The notes under the pieces are model-generated. The model made no database searches and was not told the origin of the DNA. It worked only from the letters and a program-made list of their open reading frames with translations. Both the position numbers and the translations under genes were made by a program. Shown here piece by piece: positions 34,996 through 43,018 of a stretch of DNA of 64,000 nt (the stretch's first letter is position 1; each line of letters begins with the position of its first letter). Origin of the DNA: Euryarchaeota archaeon. Its GTDB lineage: Archaea; Thermoplasmatota; SW-10-69-26; JACQPN01. The DNA is taken from positions 1 to 64,000 of the forward strand of contig JACQPN010000009.1 of assembly GCA_016207515.1 (NCBI GenBank). The letters run 5' to 3'.

Positions 34996-36083
34996 ACTTG
35001 TTCTCCGCAGTTTCCGCAGAAGGTGAAATCCTCGGGAAGACCCGAGGCGCCACAGGAACCGCACTTCTTGACCGGTGGACCATGGGTGAATTCGGTGGAG
35101 TCGCCGGCCGCCATCCTCCGCCTGATCTCTGCGACGCCCGGCGGCCGCTTGTCCGAGAAAGCCGTCATGCCTTCGTACGGCTCATGGGTCGCAAAGTGCA
35201 GGGTCAGCCATTCACGGCCGTGGCCGACCGTGGAACTCCAGGCGAGCTCCTTCCAGAAATTGGTCTGCTCCTTGGTGTACCGAAGGCATTCGGGAAACAT
35301 CTGGAGCAACCGGTCCGACATCTCGGCGACGGCGGCGTCGAGCGGCGCAAGATCCATCGAATAGCCATCCTCTCCGCGTTGCGCCTTGGCGACCGCTTCT
35401 GGCGCGGGGTCCTCGACGAGCGCGCCTGCGAACCGGACTGAGGGAACGACACGGGAGACCAGACCCCATTGCTCGGCCCTTCGGGCGGGGACCTTCTCGT
35501 TCAAGAGGAGCATCGAGCGGGCGCGACGGTCGCCGACCGCCAGGGGGAGCCACTGCGTGGCACCGCCGCAGGCGACGGAGCCGACACCGACGCCCACCTG
35601 GCCGAGGTAGGCGTGTTCGGCGGCTACGGAAAGGTCGCAGGCGAGATGGAGTTCGTTTCCCCCGCCGACGGCCATCCCGTTCAGTCGCGCGATCGTCGGT
35701 TTACCGCAGCGTAACAGCGATTCGACGGCTCGCCTGAAGAGCGCCATGTACTTCCAGTAGTCGCGCGGCCGGCGGACGTAGCGGTCGGCGTATTCCTTCA
35801 CGTCGCCCCCTGTGCAGAACGCGCGCGTGCCTTGCCCCGTGAGCACGATGACCCCGACGGAATCATCGATCGAGGCCGCCTCGACGGCACGGGCGAGATC
35901 GTGGAGCGTGGAGGTCGTGTAGGAATTGTAGGCGGAGGGCCTGTTGAGGGTCACGCGGGCGACTCCCGCGTTCGTTTCATAAAGGACGGATTCCGATTCC
36001 AGTTCCTTCGAGATGGGCGGGGTCAGAGGATCGGGGTGGTCGTCCCGGAGACGGATCCTGTGAGATGTTTTCGAATCGTTCAC
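34992..36083 (-). CDS. oah: 6-oxocyclohex-1-ene-1-carbonyl-CoA hydrolase with C-terminal zinc ribbon
   Basis: A 363-residue crotonase-fold ring-opening hydrolase. RAFCTGGDVKEYADRYVRRPRDYWKYM and NGMAVGGGNELHLACDLSVA match Oah, as does the late EQTNFWKELAWSSTVGHGREWL stretch (given here in parts: KEQTNFWKELAW and STVGHGREW). The end, CGSCGASGLPEDFTFCGNCG, is a four-Cys zinc ribbon. Start GTG 36083. It is the first gene of the reductase operon and completes the set that turns benzoyl-CoA into a linear pimelyl-CoA derivative. It lies 45 nt after the iron permease gene on the same strand. Confidence 0.9.
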   Translation of the reverse strand: MNDSKTSHRIRLRDDHPDPLTPPISKELESESVLYETNAGVARVTLNRPSAYNSYTTSTLHDLARAVEAASIDDSVGVIVLTGQGTRAFCTGGDVKEYADRYVRRPRDYWKYMALFRRAVESLLRCGKPTIARLNGMAVGGGNELHLACDLSVAAEHAYLGQVGVGVGSVACGGATQWLPLAVGDRRARSMLLLNEKVPARRAEQWGLVSRVVPSVRFAGALVEDPAPEAVAKAQRGEDGYSMDLAPLDAAVAEMSDRLLQMFPECLRYTKEQTNFWKELAWSSTVGHGREWLTLHFATHEPYEGMTAFSDKRPPGVAEIRRRMAAGDSTEFTHGPPVKKCGSCGASGLPEDFTFCGNCGEQV

Positions 36084-36128
36084 AAGGGCGTACGGGGCGC
36101 GCTGACAATCGATGTTTCACCTGACCCG

Positions 36129-37196
36129 TCAGGGATGCATACCCGGCGAAGGCGGCATGGGGGCCGCGGCCAACGCCGAGAGGGCGTGGGATTGGTCCAC
36201 GGCCGGGGCGTGGGAATGGTTCCCGATCGCCCCTTCCTTTTCCTCCTCAGAGGGCGAGTGTTCGGCCAGCCGATCCGTAGGATTCGCCGCCCCCGCGCTC
36301 ACGGCCGCGACCACGACCGATACCGCGACGAGGAATGCGGCGATGCGCGGCTTCGATACGACGCGCCCTGAGGTCGATGGTGTGTGGAAGAGCCCGAGAC
36401 CCCAGAGGTATGCGCCGCCGAAACCGAGGACATAACCGGAGTAGACGACCATTTGTAGTAGGGTCGGCGCCTCCGTGTATCCGGTGAGCGCGTGGAGGAC
36501 GTGACCTATGGCGCTCTCGTCGGCCACGAGACCCGAAGTGTCCCAGATCGCCGGCGCGGCTGGAATGACGCCGAGGACCGTGAGCGCGGCGAGGGAATGC
36601 ACGAGTAGCCCTCCGGCAACGAGTACGAGGAGTCCACCCGTGATGCCGAAGAACGCCCGGAGATTGACCTTCCGCGTTCTGGATAGGATGGAGGCGACGA
36701 TGGCCGCGCTTGCGAGAAAGCCGACGGCGCCCGAGAGCAACAGGTCGGACGCTGGGTAGCGCGACCACAACACGGAGTAGAAGAGCACGACCTCTACGCC
36801 CTCGCGAAGGACCGACCAGAAGGCGAGCATCGCGATCGTCGCGAGGGCGCCGGCCGTGAGGGCCGCTTCGACCTTGGCGCGCATCGTGGACATGAGCTCC
36901 CGCGTATGGTCCCACATCCAGAACACCATGTAGGTCAGTATCACCACGGCGACGAAGGCCGCCAGCAGCTCGAAGATCTCGGCTCCTCCGGTTGCGTAGA
37001 AGCCTAGAAGCGCCGTCTGCGCGAGAACGCCGAGGACCAGAGCCGCGGCACACCCCGCCACGAAGCCCGTCCACACGTGTCTCGTCGCGTCGGATCTTCC
37101 CATCTTACGAACAAGGCCCAACAATATTCCTATGATGAGCAGCGCCTCGAGTCCTTCCCTCAACGCGATGAGAGCCGCTTCAGCCACGAATTCCAT
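36129..37196 (-). CDS. FTR1-family high-affinity iron permease
   Basis: A 355-residue protein with seven helices. The two REGLE-type iron motifs are seen: ALREGLEALLIIG in helix one and VLREGVEVVLFYS in helix four. After the last core helix a Ser/Thr-rich loop and an extra helix lead to a His-containing tail (NHSHAP). Two DtxR-like operators lie upstream. It precedes the benzoyl-CoA reductase operon closely, so it may feed that Fe-S-rich enzyme and could be co-transcribed with it. Confidence 0.88.
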   Translation of the reverse strand: MEFVAEAALIALREGLEALLIIGILLGLVRKMGRSDATRHVWTGFVAGCAAALVLGVLAQTALLGFYATGGAEIFELLAAFVAVVILTYMVFWMWDHTRELMSTMRAKVEAALTAGALATIAMLAFWSVLREGVEVVLFYSVLWSRYPASDLLLSGAVGFLASAAIVASILSRTRKVNLRAFFGITGGLLVLVAGGLLVHSLAALTVLGVIPAAPAIWDTSGLVADESAIGHVLHALTGYTEAPTLLQMVVYSGYVLGFGGAYLWGLGLFHTPSTSGRVVSKPRIAAFLVAVSVVVAAVSAGAANPTDRLAEHSPSEEEKEGAIGNHSHAPAVDQSHALSALAAAPMPPSPGMHP

Positions 37197-37240
37197 CGGA
37201 TTTCACCCGGGATCGTCCGCACGCCCTTACGCCACATCTA

Positions 37241-37258
37241 ATTTAGGCGAGCCGAAAT
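37241..37258. promoter_or_regulatory. DtxR/IdeR-like iron operator 1
   Basis: ATTTAGGCGAGCCGAAAT is an inverted repeat of TTTMGG around four bases, the form of DtxR/IdeR boxes. It is 45 nt upstream of the iron permease ATG and overlaps the probable TATA (TAAATTAG on the minus strand), which suits repression when iron is plentiful. Confidence 0.62.
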
Positions 37259-37294
37259 TTCCCGATAGCGAAAACAGACGCCACGGGGATGAAG

Positions 37295-37312
37295 ATTTCG
37301 GTGCACCTAAAT
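37295..37312. promoter_or_regulatory. DtxR/IdeR-like iron operator 2
   Basis: ATTTCGGTGCACCTAAAT, the same repeat (read on the other strand ATTTAGGTGCACCGAAAT), with a perfect GGTGCACC centre. It lies 54 bases from operator 1, centre to centre. Confidence 0.62.
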
Positions 37313-37610
37313 CTGGTATTTGTCGCTTTCGCCGGACGTGTAGGGTCCACCGCTTTTAGGATCGCCGCCGCACCGGGAAGTCGAGATTCGCCCGACAATC
37401 CGACCGGCAGGGCCGCTGCATCGAGGTCTTGCGTGCCCCCGGAGCTACCGCGAGAGCGCACGAACCCGTCAGCGCGCGCGGGGCCAGGATGCCCGGAGTG
37501 GTGGTTCATGATGCAAAGGTCCTACTCGGGTGGCACCCGGGTGGCAGCCGCCGGTTCTCGTCTTCCTCCGGTGCCACTGTCGACCAAGGAAAACAGGTCC
37601 ACGGCCGCGT
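37313..37610. other. Gene-free interval downstream of por
   Basis: About 300 bases between the iron operators and the end of the por cluster. Several frames cross it, but none has a domain, a plausible signal or a ribosome site. Nothing else stands out. Confidence 0.5.
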
Positions 37611-37739
37611 CTATGGCCTGGGGCCGTCGTCCCGTCGTGAGAGTAGTTCTGCGCAGATAACTCCCCCGACGAGCAGTCCGCACGAGCCGTCGCATACCCT
37701 GTCGCCCTTGTAGCACATGATCGGATTCCAAGTTGTCAT
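37611..37739 (-). CDS. Small Cys-rich protein after porB
   Basis: A 42-residue frame starting at ATG 37739, which overlaps the porB stop as ATGA. It holds four Cys, three in the segment IMCYKGDRVCDGSCG and one in the hydrophobic helix GLLVGGVICAELL. Coupling to porB and the clustered cysteines argue that it is translated. It could bind a metal or Fe-S cluster and modulate the oxidoreductase. There is no known family by eye. Confidence 0.5.
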   Translation of the reverse strand: MTTWNPIMCYKGDRVCDGSCGLLVGGVICAELLSRRDDGPRP

Positions 37740-38662
37740 CTTCGGACCTCCGCGATCGCATCGGACCGGGGAACCTCCCGAACGGCCGCCGCGCGGCGCT
37801 TCAATTCCTCCCACTTCATGTCGACCGCCGCCTGGATGCTCGCGACCGCCTCGGGCGAAAGGTCCGAGAACCGGCCCTGTTCCCTAAGGTATTCGGGCAC
37901 AGGGACCGGCTTTTGCGGTACCCTGGTGAGGCGCCACCTACCGTCCTCCACTTCGTAGAGGGGCCAGACGTTCGACTGCGTCGCGAGCCGGCCGACCTTC
38001 ACCATGAGCGACGGGTCGTGCTTCCAGCCCGTGGGACAATCAGCAAGGATGTGGAGGTAACGCATGCCCCTGATGCGGGCCGCCTTCTGGGCCTTGGCGA
38101 CGAAGTCCTCTGGGAAACTCGGGTTGAGCGTCGCCACGTACGGTATCCCGTGCGCGGCCATGATCGCCGGCATGTCTTTTTTCATCGTGGTCTTCTGGAG
38201 CTGCCCGACCGTCGTGTTCGTCCACGCACCCGGCGGCGTGGCGCCCGACCGTTGGATGCCGGTGTTCATGTACGCCTCGTTGTCGTAGCAGACGTATATG
38301 ATGTCCTCGCCCCGTTCGGCGGCGCCAGAGAGCGCCTGGATACCGATGTCCGCAGTCCCTCCGTCGCCCGCGAAACCGACAACGTGCACGTCCTCACGCC
38401 CGCGCCTCCTGAGTGCTGCCTTCACCCCCGAAGCCATGGCGGCGGTCGCCTCGAAGGGCGAGAACACCGTGGGGACTCCGAGGCACGTCCCCGGCATGGA
38501 CCCCGGTATCACGGCCCAGCAGCACGCGGGCACGACGAGCATCGCGTTCGGACCCAGGCCTTTCAAAAGCAGTCTCATCGACAGCGCTGCACCGCAACCC
38601 TGGCAGGCGACGTGCCCGGGCTCGACGAGTTCTGTCGGGGGCAGCGTCATCTTGTCCGTCAA
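37736..38662 (-). CDS. porB: 2-oxoacid:ferredoxin oxidoreductase beta subunit (PorB-like)
   Basis: About 308 residues, TPP-binding. ACQGCGAALSMRLLLKGLG carries the first cluster Cys pair; the TPP/Mg motif is GDGGTADIGIQALSGAAERG and YDNEAYMNTGIQRSGATP; further Cys are in VVPACCWAV. The start is taken as TTG 38662, overlapping the porA stop (TTGA); GTG 38686 and ATG 38650 are alternatives. Pyruvate is the usual substrate for this architecture, but other 2-oxoacids are possible. Confidence 0.87.
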   Translation of the reverse strand: MTDKMTLPPTELVEPGHVACQGCGAALSMRLLLKGLGPNAMLVVPACCWAVIPGSMPGTCLGVPTVFSPFEATAAMASGVKAALRRRGREDVHVVGFAGDGGTADIGIQALSGAAERGEDIIYVCYDNEAYMNTGIQRSGATPPGAWTNTTVGQLQKTTMKKDMPAIMAAHGIPYVATLNPSFPEDFVAKAQKAARIRGMRYLHILADCPTGWKHDPSLMVKVGRLATQSNVWPLYEVEDGRWRLTRVPQKPVPVPEYLREQGRFSDLSPEAVASIQAAVDMKWEELKRRAAAVREVPRSDAIAEVRR

Positions 38663-39828
38663 GTCACCCCCTTCAATCCGACCCACTGCTCGTGATCGCC
38701 GCCTCCCTTCACCATACGGCGCACGATCGCCACGAGATCCTCGGGGCGTACGTCGCGCCCTCCAAGCCCGGCGATGAAGGATTCGACGCGGGGCGGGTCT
38801 CGCATGCCCATGATGGCCGCTTTGGACTCGGTGGCCAAGGGTCCGCCCGAGCCTGACGAGTAGGCGCGGTCCACGACCCCGATCAATGGGAAGCGCTCTG
38901 CGATCCGGCGTATCTCGTCGGTGGGGAACGGCCGGAACACGAACAGCCTGACAAGCCCCGCCTTGAGGCCAGACCGCCTCAACTCGTCCACCGCATCTCG
39001 GGCGGTGGCGGCGATCGACCCAGATGCGATGAGGACGACGTCGGCGCCGTCTGTCCTGTATTCCTCAAGGGGGCCGGGGAACCTGCGCCCGAACACGCGC
39101 TCGAACCGCTTTGCCGCCTCCGCCATCTTCGCGTGCGCGTCCTCCATCGCCCTCGCGATGTCGCGGCGGAACTCCATGTACGCGAGATCCGGTGGCGAAA
39201 ACGACCCGAACAGTTGCATCTCTCCGGGTTCGAGTCGGCGCGGCGGATCGTACGCGGGCAAGTACGCATCCACGTCCGAGGCTTCCGGGACCTCCACGGG
39301 CATGTAGGTGTGCGACAGGAGGAACGCGTCTTCCATGACCATCGCGGGAAGCATGACCGACCGGTCCTCGGCCACTCGGTAGGCGAAGAGGGTCGCGTCG
39401 AGCGCCTCCTGGTTGGTCTCGGCGTACATCTGTATCCATCCCGTGTCTCTCTGGGCCATGGAATCGCTGTGGTCCGCCCAGATGTTCCACGGCGGGGCGA
39501 CCGCGCGATTGACGTTGGCCATGACGACGGGCGTGCGTTGACCCGATGTCCAATGGAGGAGTTCGTGCATGAGGAGAAGCCCCTGGCTTGAAGTCGCCGT
39601 GAAAGTCCTAGCGCCCGCAAGGGATGCGGCCACACAGGCCGCCATGGCCGAATGCTCGCTCTCCACGGTGATGTAGTCGGCCTCGAGCTCCCCGGATCCG
39701 ACGAGTTCCGCGAGCCGTTCTATGATGGTCGTCTGGGGGGTGATGGGGTAGGCGGCGATGACTTGGGCCCTTGCGAGCCTGACAGCCTCGGCGACCGCCT
39801 GGTTTCCCGAGAGTAGCTCCCGCACCAT
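38659..39828 (-). CDS. porA: 2-oxoacid:ferredoxin oxidoreductase alpha subunit (PorA-like)
   Basis: A 389-residue subunit: SGNQAVAEAVRLARAQVIAAYPITPQT is the conserved N-terminus (seen here in the parts SGNQAVAEAVRLA and AAYPITPQT), then TVESEHSAMAACVAASLAGAR and ATSSQGLLLMHE. The C-terminal third has the ADVVLIASGS and VRLFVFRPFP strands. ATG 39828 overlaps the porD stop by one base (TGATG) and removes a spurious 25-residue extension. Confidence 0.9.
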   Translation of the reverse strand: MVRELLSGNQAVAEAVRLARAQVIAAYPITPQTTIIERLAELVGSGELEADYITVESEHSAMAACVAASLAGARTFTATSSQGLLLMHELLHWTSGQRTPVVMANVNRAVAPPWNIWADHSDSMAQRDTGWIQMYAETNQEALDATLFAYRVAEDRSVMLPAMVMEDAFLLSHTYMPVEVPEASDVDAYLPAYDPPRRLEPGEMQLFGSFSPPDLAYMEFRRDIARAMEDAHAKMAEAAKRFERVFGRRFPGPLEEYRTDGADVVLIASGSIAATARDAVDELRRSGLKAGLVRLFVFRPFPTDEIRRIAERFPLIGVVDRAYSSGSGGPLATESKAAIMGMRDPPRVESFIAGLGGRDVRPEDLVAIVRRMVKGGGDHEQWVGLKGVT

Positions 39829-40106
39829 CAGGGGCCCTCCTCGTCGACCATCGCGATCGCATGCACGGGACATTCGACTGCGCAGACGCCGCAACCCTTG
39901 CACGAGGCAAGATCGATCGCGACCTTCTCACCGGACCGCAGGATCGCCGGCTCGGGGCAGAACTTCCAACAAATCAAGCAGCCTGTGCATTTCGCGAGGT
40001 CGAGTGCCGGACGGCGTGCCCGCCAGGATCTCGCGCCGGGGCCCGCACGGGTGGAGACCCATGCCTCTGGTCCCCATAACCGGCGTCCTGCGAGCTCCGT
40101 GGTCAA
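39828..40106 (-). CDS. porD: 2-oxoacid:ferredoxin oxidoreductase delta subunit (2x[4Fe-4S])
   Basis: A 92-residue ferredoxin-type subunit with two clusters: CTGCLICWKFCPEPA and CKGCGVCAVECPVHA. It passes electrons from the TPP site to soluble ferredoxin. Overlaps porG (ATGA) on its 5' side and porA on its 3' side. Confidence 0.9.
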   Translation of the reverse strand: MTTELAGRRLWGPEAWVSTRAGPGARSWRARRPALDLAKCTGCLICWKFCPEPAILRSGEKVAIDLASCKGCGVCAVECPVHAIAMVDEEGP

Positions 40107-40705
40107 GCGACCACCAACGATTCGTAGGCTTCGTGGGCCGCGGCCACGTTCTCCTCGATCCTCGCAGGGGCCTTGTACCTGATCGAACGTTCGAGGGATT
40201 CGATGCTTACGATCCCGGTCGCCTTGGCGAGCGCCCCGAGGATGGCCGTGTTCACTATCGGGTTGGACGGGGAGCCCAAGCCATGACCGACGGCGATCGA
40301 CGACGCGTCGACGGCGTGGACGCGCAGGGCGTCAGAAGAGATCATGGCGGCCGGGGGCGGCCGGCGGGAGTTCAAGAGGATGACTCCGCCGTCCCGGACC
40401 CCGTCGAGGAGCCTGCGACCGAGGCCGCCGACAAGCGATGGGTCCATGACCACAACAGCGTCGGGCCGGTCCACCGCGCACGCGAGCCTGACGGCGCCCT
40501 CGCCGATACGCGTGTGCGCCAGGACGGGAGCGCCGCGACGTTCGACGCCGAAGAACGGGAAGGCCTGCACACCGCGGCCCTCAAGGAAGGCTGCTTGTGC
40601 GAGAAGGATGGAGGCGACGACGGTGCCTTGCCCGCCGCGGCCGTGGAACCTGACCTCGAAAAGCCCGCGACCGCCGGGAAGCGCGGCGACCGTGGATGCC
40701 GCCAT
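40103..40705 (-). CDS. porG: 2-oxoacid:ferredoxin oxidoreductase gamma subunit (PorG-like)
   Basis: A 200-residue subunit with the family start FEVRFHGRGGQGTVVASILLA, then QAFPFFGVERRGAPVLAHTRI and the NTAILGALAKATG segment. ATG 40705 is used; the frame stays open to 40900 but the extra 65 residues are Arg/Pro/Ser-rich and unlike the family. First gene of porGDAB. The complex would make reduced ferredoxin, the electron donor for ATP-dependent benzoyl-CoA reduction in Thauera, where a 2-oxoglutarate enzyme has this job. Confidence 0.88.
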   Translation of the reverse strand: MAASTVAALPGGRGLFEVRFHGRGGQGTVVASILLAQAAFLEGRGVQAFPFFGVERRGAPVLAHTRIGEGAVRLACAVDRPDAVVVMDPSLVGGLGRRLLDGVRDGGVILLNSRRPPPAAMISSDALRVHAVDASSIAVGHGLGSPSNPIVNTAILGALAKATGIVSIESLERSIRYKAPARIEENVAAAHEAYESLVVA

Positions 40706-40896
40706 CTCATTGCACCCGGCCGGATCCCTGGAACGGTCCGTAGCGTGGAAGGGGGGCGCGTAACGATCTGTGGGCGACGGGCTGCGTGACCCGCCCCCAC
40801 TCGCGGGGCGATCCCCTCGCGTCTCCATCGCGCTCCGATGGGCAGGCACATGGTGTGGTTCGGCGCTTATCGAGCATGGCGATGCACTTCGGGAGA

Positions 40897-41244
40897 TCAC
40901 TCGAACAGGTCATGGACCCCACACGGGCATTTCCCGGTGGCCTTGGAGTTCACGACGCGTAAGAACGGGTTGCCCGTTGTATCGACGCGGTCGAGGCGGA
41001 CGCGTCCGAGTTTCACGATGCTCTCCTTGTCTATGCGGACCTCGATGCCGCCCGAGTGGAGAACATGCTCACCGGGAATCGCCTCGCGCGCAAGGCTCAG
41101 TGCATAGTGGTGACCCCGCCCGCCCATGCAGCCCGATCCCACAACGACAAGCCGGAGCCGGGGCGAAGCGGTCTGTCCACGATCAGCGGATACCTTATGG
41201 ATGAGTTCCATGGCGCCGGCGGTGATCTCGACGGTGGGCTCCAT
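40897..41244 (-). CDS. A-type Fe-S carrier (IscA/HesB-like)
   Basis: A 115-residue protein with the HesB fold: LRLVVVGSGCMGGRGHHYAL contains the first conserved Cys (GCMG), and the late KATGKCPCGVHDLFE contains the CxCG pair. Three Cys in the A-type pattern could carry and hand over 2Fe-2S or 4Fe-4S clusters. It stands 190 bases upstream of porG on the same strand, fitting a supply role for the many Fe-S proteins here. Confidence 0.78.
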   Translation of the reverse strand: MEPTVEITAGAMELIHKVSADRGQTASPRLRLVVVGSGCMGGRGHHYALSLAREAIPGEHVLHSGGIEVRIDKESIVKLGRVRLDRVDTTGNPFLRVVNSKATGKCPCGVHDLFE

Positions 41245-41351
41245 GGAGATAAATCCCTTTGCGTGGGCATCTCCTTTGGGCCGGACTGGTAAGGGGCCTT
41301 TGGACTACGCGGACGGCCTGCGTCCTTGGAGGACGGACGGGGCCATATCGG

Positions 41352-42005
41352 TCACGTCCCCTCCAAGTACTTCGCGACGACCTTCTTCTCGATCAACATC
41401 AGCGTCTCGGAGAGGCTCGACTTGGAGACGCCGAGCCTGTCGGCCATGTCGGAGAGACTGACCTTACGGGGGAACTCGTAATAACCGGCGTTGACCGCAG
41501 AGCCCAGGATCTCACGCTGGCGCGACGTCAGGCCACCGTTGTCCCGCCGGCGTCCGGCGTAGAGGACCTTCACCCCGTTTCCCAACTGCCGGAGCGCGCC
41601 CAAGAAAGTCTGTGCCCGTTCCCTCGTGGAGATAAGGAGCCACCTGTCGCGTCCATCCTTCACCTCGAATGGGAACCGGGGCAGGGCGCCGCTCTCGCGG
41701 ACGGCCTTCGGGAACGCGCACTCCCGGACGATCAACCTGACGACGGCACCCTCTTGGGAACGCTCGACTATCTCTGGCTCCAGGGTAGCGTCACCAAGGA
41801 CCCGATGAAGCGCCGCCTCCCACCCGGGTCCGGTCAGGCTCACGACCTCCATGAAAGAGCCGTCACCGCGCGGGAAGCAGGACGCGATCCTGACCTTCGT
41901 GTCGGGGTGGGACGCGTGAACGTCGCGGCACCATGCGCCCCGGGGAGTCTCCATCTCAAGAACCATGACGAACGAGTTTTCGCCTGACATGTGAGGGTCT
42001 GCCAT
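41352..42005 (-). CDS. Bat-type HTH transcriptional regulator
   Basis: About 217 residues. The C-terminal domain is the bacterio-opsin activator type HTH: LTSRQREILGSAVNAGYYEFPRKVSLSDMADRLGVSKSSLSETL (in pieces TSRQREILGSAVNAGYYE, FPRKVSLSDMADRLGVS and KSSLSETL). The N-terminal half is an unidentified sensor-like domain with Cys in AWCRDVH, ASCFPRG and ECAFP. ATG 42005 (or 41990) follows a TATA box on the minus strand at 42031-42024 (CTTATACG) by about 20 nt. Divergent from the Cys-rich sensor-like gene; operator site C lies between them, making this a candidate for binding that site. Confidence 0.8.
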   Translation of the reverse strand: MADPHMSGENSFVMVLEMETPRGAWCRDVHASHPDTKVRIASCFPRGDGSFMEVVSLTGPGWEAALHRVLGDATLEPEIVERSQEGAVVRLIVRECAFPKAVRESGALPRFPFEVKDGRDRWLLISTRERAQTFLGALRQLGNGVKVLYAGRRRDNGGLTSRQREILGSAVNAGYYEFPRKVSLSDMADRLGVSKSSLSETLMLIEKKVVAKYLEGT

Positions 42006-42151
42006 GAAGTATACTACGCGCCCCCGTATAAGCGATAGACGTGATTGTCGGATGCGAGAAGCAGCCGGTGCGCGCACCGACCGGGCCCGGATCCCCGGAC
42101 AAGAAGTGACGGCACGTGGCCGCACGCTGTCTGGAGATGCGCTGAGCTCGC

Positions 42152-42171
42152 TCTTCTCGTGAGTGAGAATC
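42152..42171. promoter_or_regulatory. Shared 20-bp inverted-repeat operator, site C
   Basis: TCTTCTC-GTGAGT-GAGAATC: five of seven and seven of seven matches. A strong TATA (CATATATA, 42193-42200) begins after a 21-nt gap, pointing to the Cys-rich sensor-like gene at 42299. Confidence 0.7.
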
Positions 42172-42298
42172 AGGCGACGGAACCGTCGGACCCATATATA
42201 CGTTGCGTGAAAGTCGGGTCATAGGAGTCACCGATGGCCGGGGGCGGAGATGCGGACATCACCCCTTCGACGACCGTGGTCGGCTTCGCGGTTGGATC

Positions 42299-42796
42299 AT
42301 GACGAAACGCGCCATTGAGACCGCCGAGATCGGCGAGCAAGAGATGAACGCTCTCGCCGCCAGGATGCTTGGACACTACCTTTCCGGGAGTTTCCTGCCC
42401 GCCTACATGCCCGAAGAGCCTCGGGGGCTCGCCGCGATGGCGGGGGCAAACCGCGTGACCCCGGATCTCCTTTGGATCCTCTCAAAGGTCTACGGCGTCA
42501 ACAAGTGGGATTACGAAAAGTTCAAGGAACATATCGCGGAGGGCGCCCTGCCTGCCTGGAAAGGAGAATCGACCGTGAAGGAAGAGCCCGACACCCTGAC
42601 CATCCAGAGCGCCCGGTGCCCGCTCCTTCTCGAGGTGGAGGCCGATCCCCGTGTCTGCGCGATGTGTCAGATCGTGCACGAGTCCATCGTAAAGGACATG
42701 GCAAGACGCCAGATTGTGGATGTACGGTTTACGAAGATCCATCGTGATGGGGAGTCCTGCGAGCTCGTAATCAGGAGAACGACGGGGAACGTGTAG
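42299..42796 (+). CDS. Cys-rich sensor-like protein, copy 1
   Basis: A 165-residue soluble protein. An N-terminal helical part (MLGHYLSGSFLPAYMPEEPRGL, about 20-42, read in parts) is followed by a domain with Cys in SARCPLLLE, RVCAMCQIVHE and GESCELVIRR. The same pattern is found in copy 2 at 45205-45726 and resembles the four-Cys C-terminal domain of the regulator at 6854-7780, but there is no HTH. It may hold an Fe-S cluster or heme as a stand-alone sensor or storage unit. ATG 42299 chosen; TTG 42203 possible. Under operator site C. Confidence 0.65.
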   Translation: MTKRAIETAEIGEQEMNALAARMLGHYLSGSFLPAYMPEEPRGLAAMAGANRVTPDLLWILSKVYGVNKWDYEKFKEHIAEGALPAWKGESTVKEEPDTLTIQSARCPLLLEVEADPRVCAMCQIVHESIVKDMARRQIVDVRFTKIHRDGESCELVIRRTTGNV

Positions 42797-42968
42797 ACGG
42801 CACGCCGCAAGGTACCCCGGCGGCGCCGAGGCGGTCGACGCGTGGGTCTTGCCGCTCGTCGAGACGTAAATACCCACCTTCGAGCATTTGCCTTACGAGG
42901 TCGCGACGCGAGGGGTCCGGGACCGGGAGACCCTTTGCCTGACTTGGCGATTCCGGCCACTCCTTGGA

Positions 42969-42988
42969 GATTCTCATGCCCGGTAATC
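42969..42988. promoter_or_regulatory. Shared 20-bp inverted-repeat operator, site D
   Basis: GATTCTC-ATGCCC-GGTAATC: seven and five of seven matches. A TATA-like TGATAAGT at 43010-43017 begins exactly 21 nt later, predicting a transcript start near 43040, inside the annotated frame of the multicopper oxidase. Confidence 0.65.
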
Positions 42989-43018
42989 ACAACTGAGAAG
43001 CGTCAACGTTGATAAGTC

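Noticed and set aside
37289-37660. 123-codon open frame beside the iron operators
   Set aside because: Its start overlaps operator 2; composition is Arg/Ser-rich without domain.
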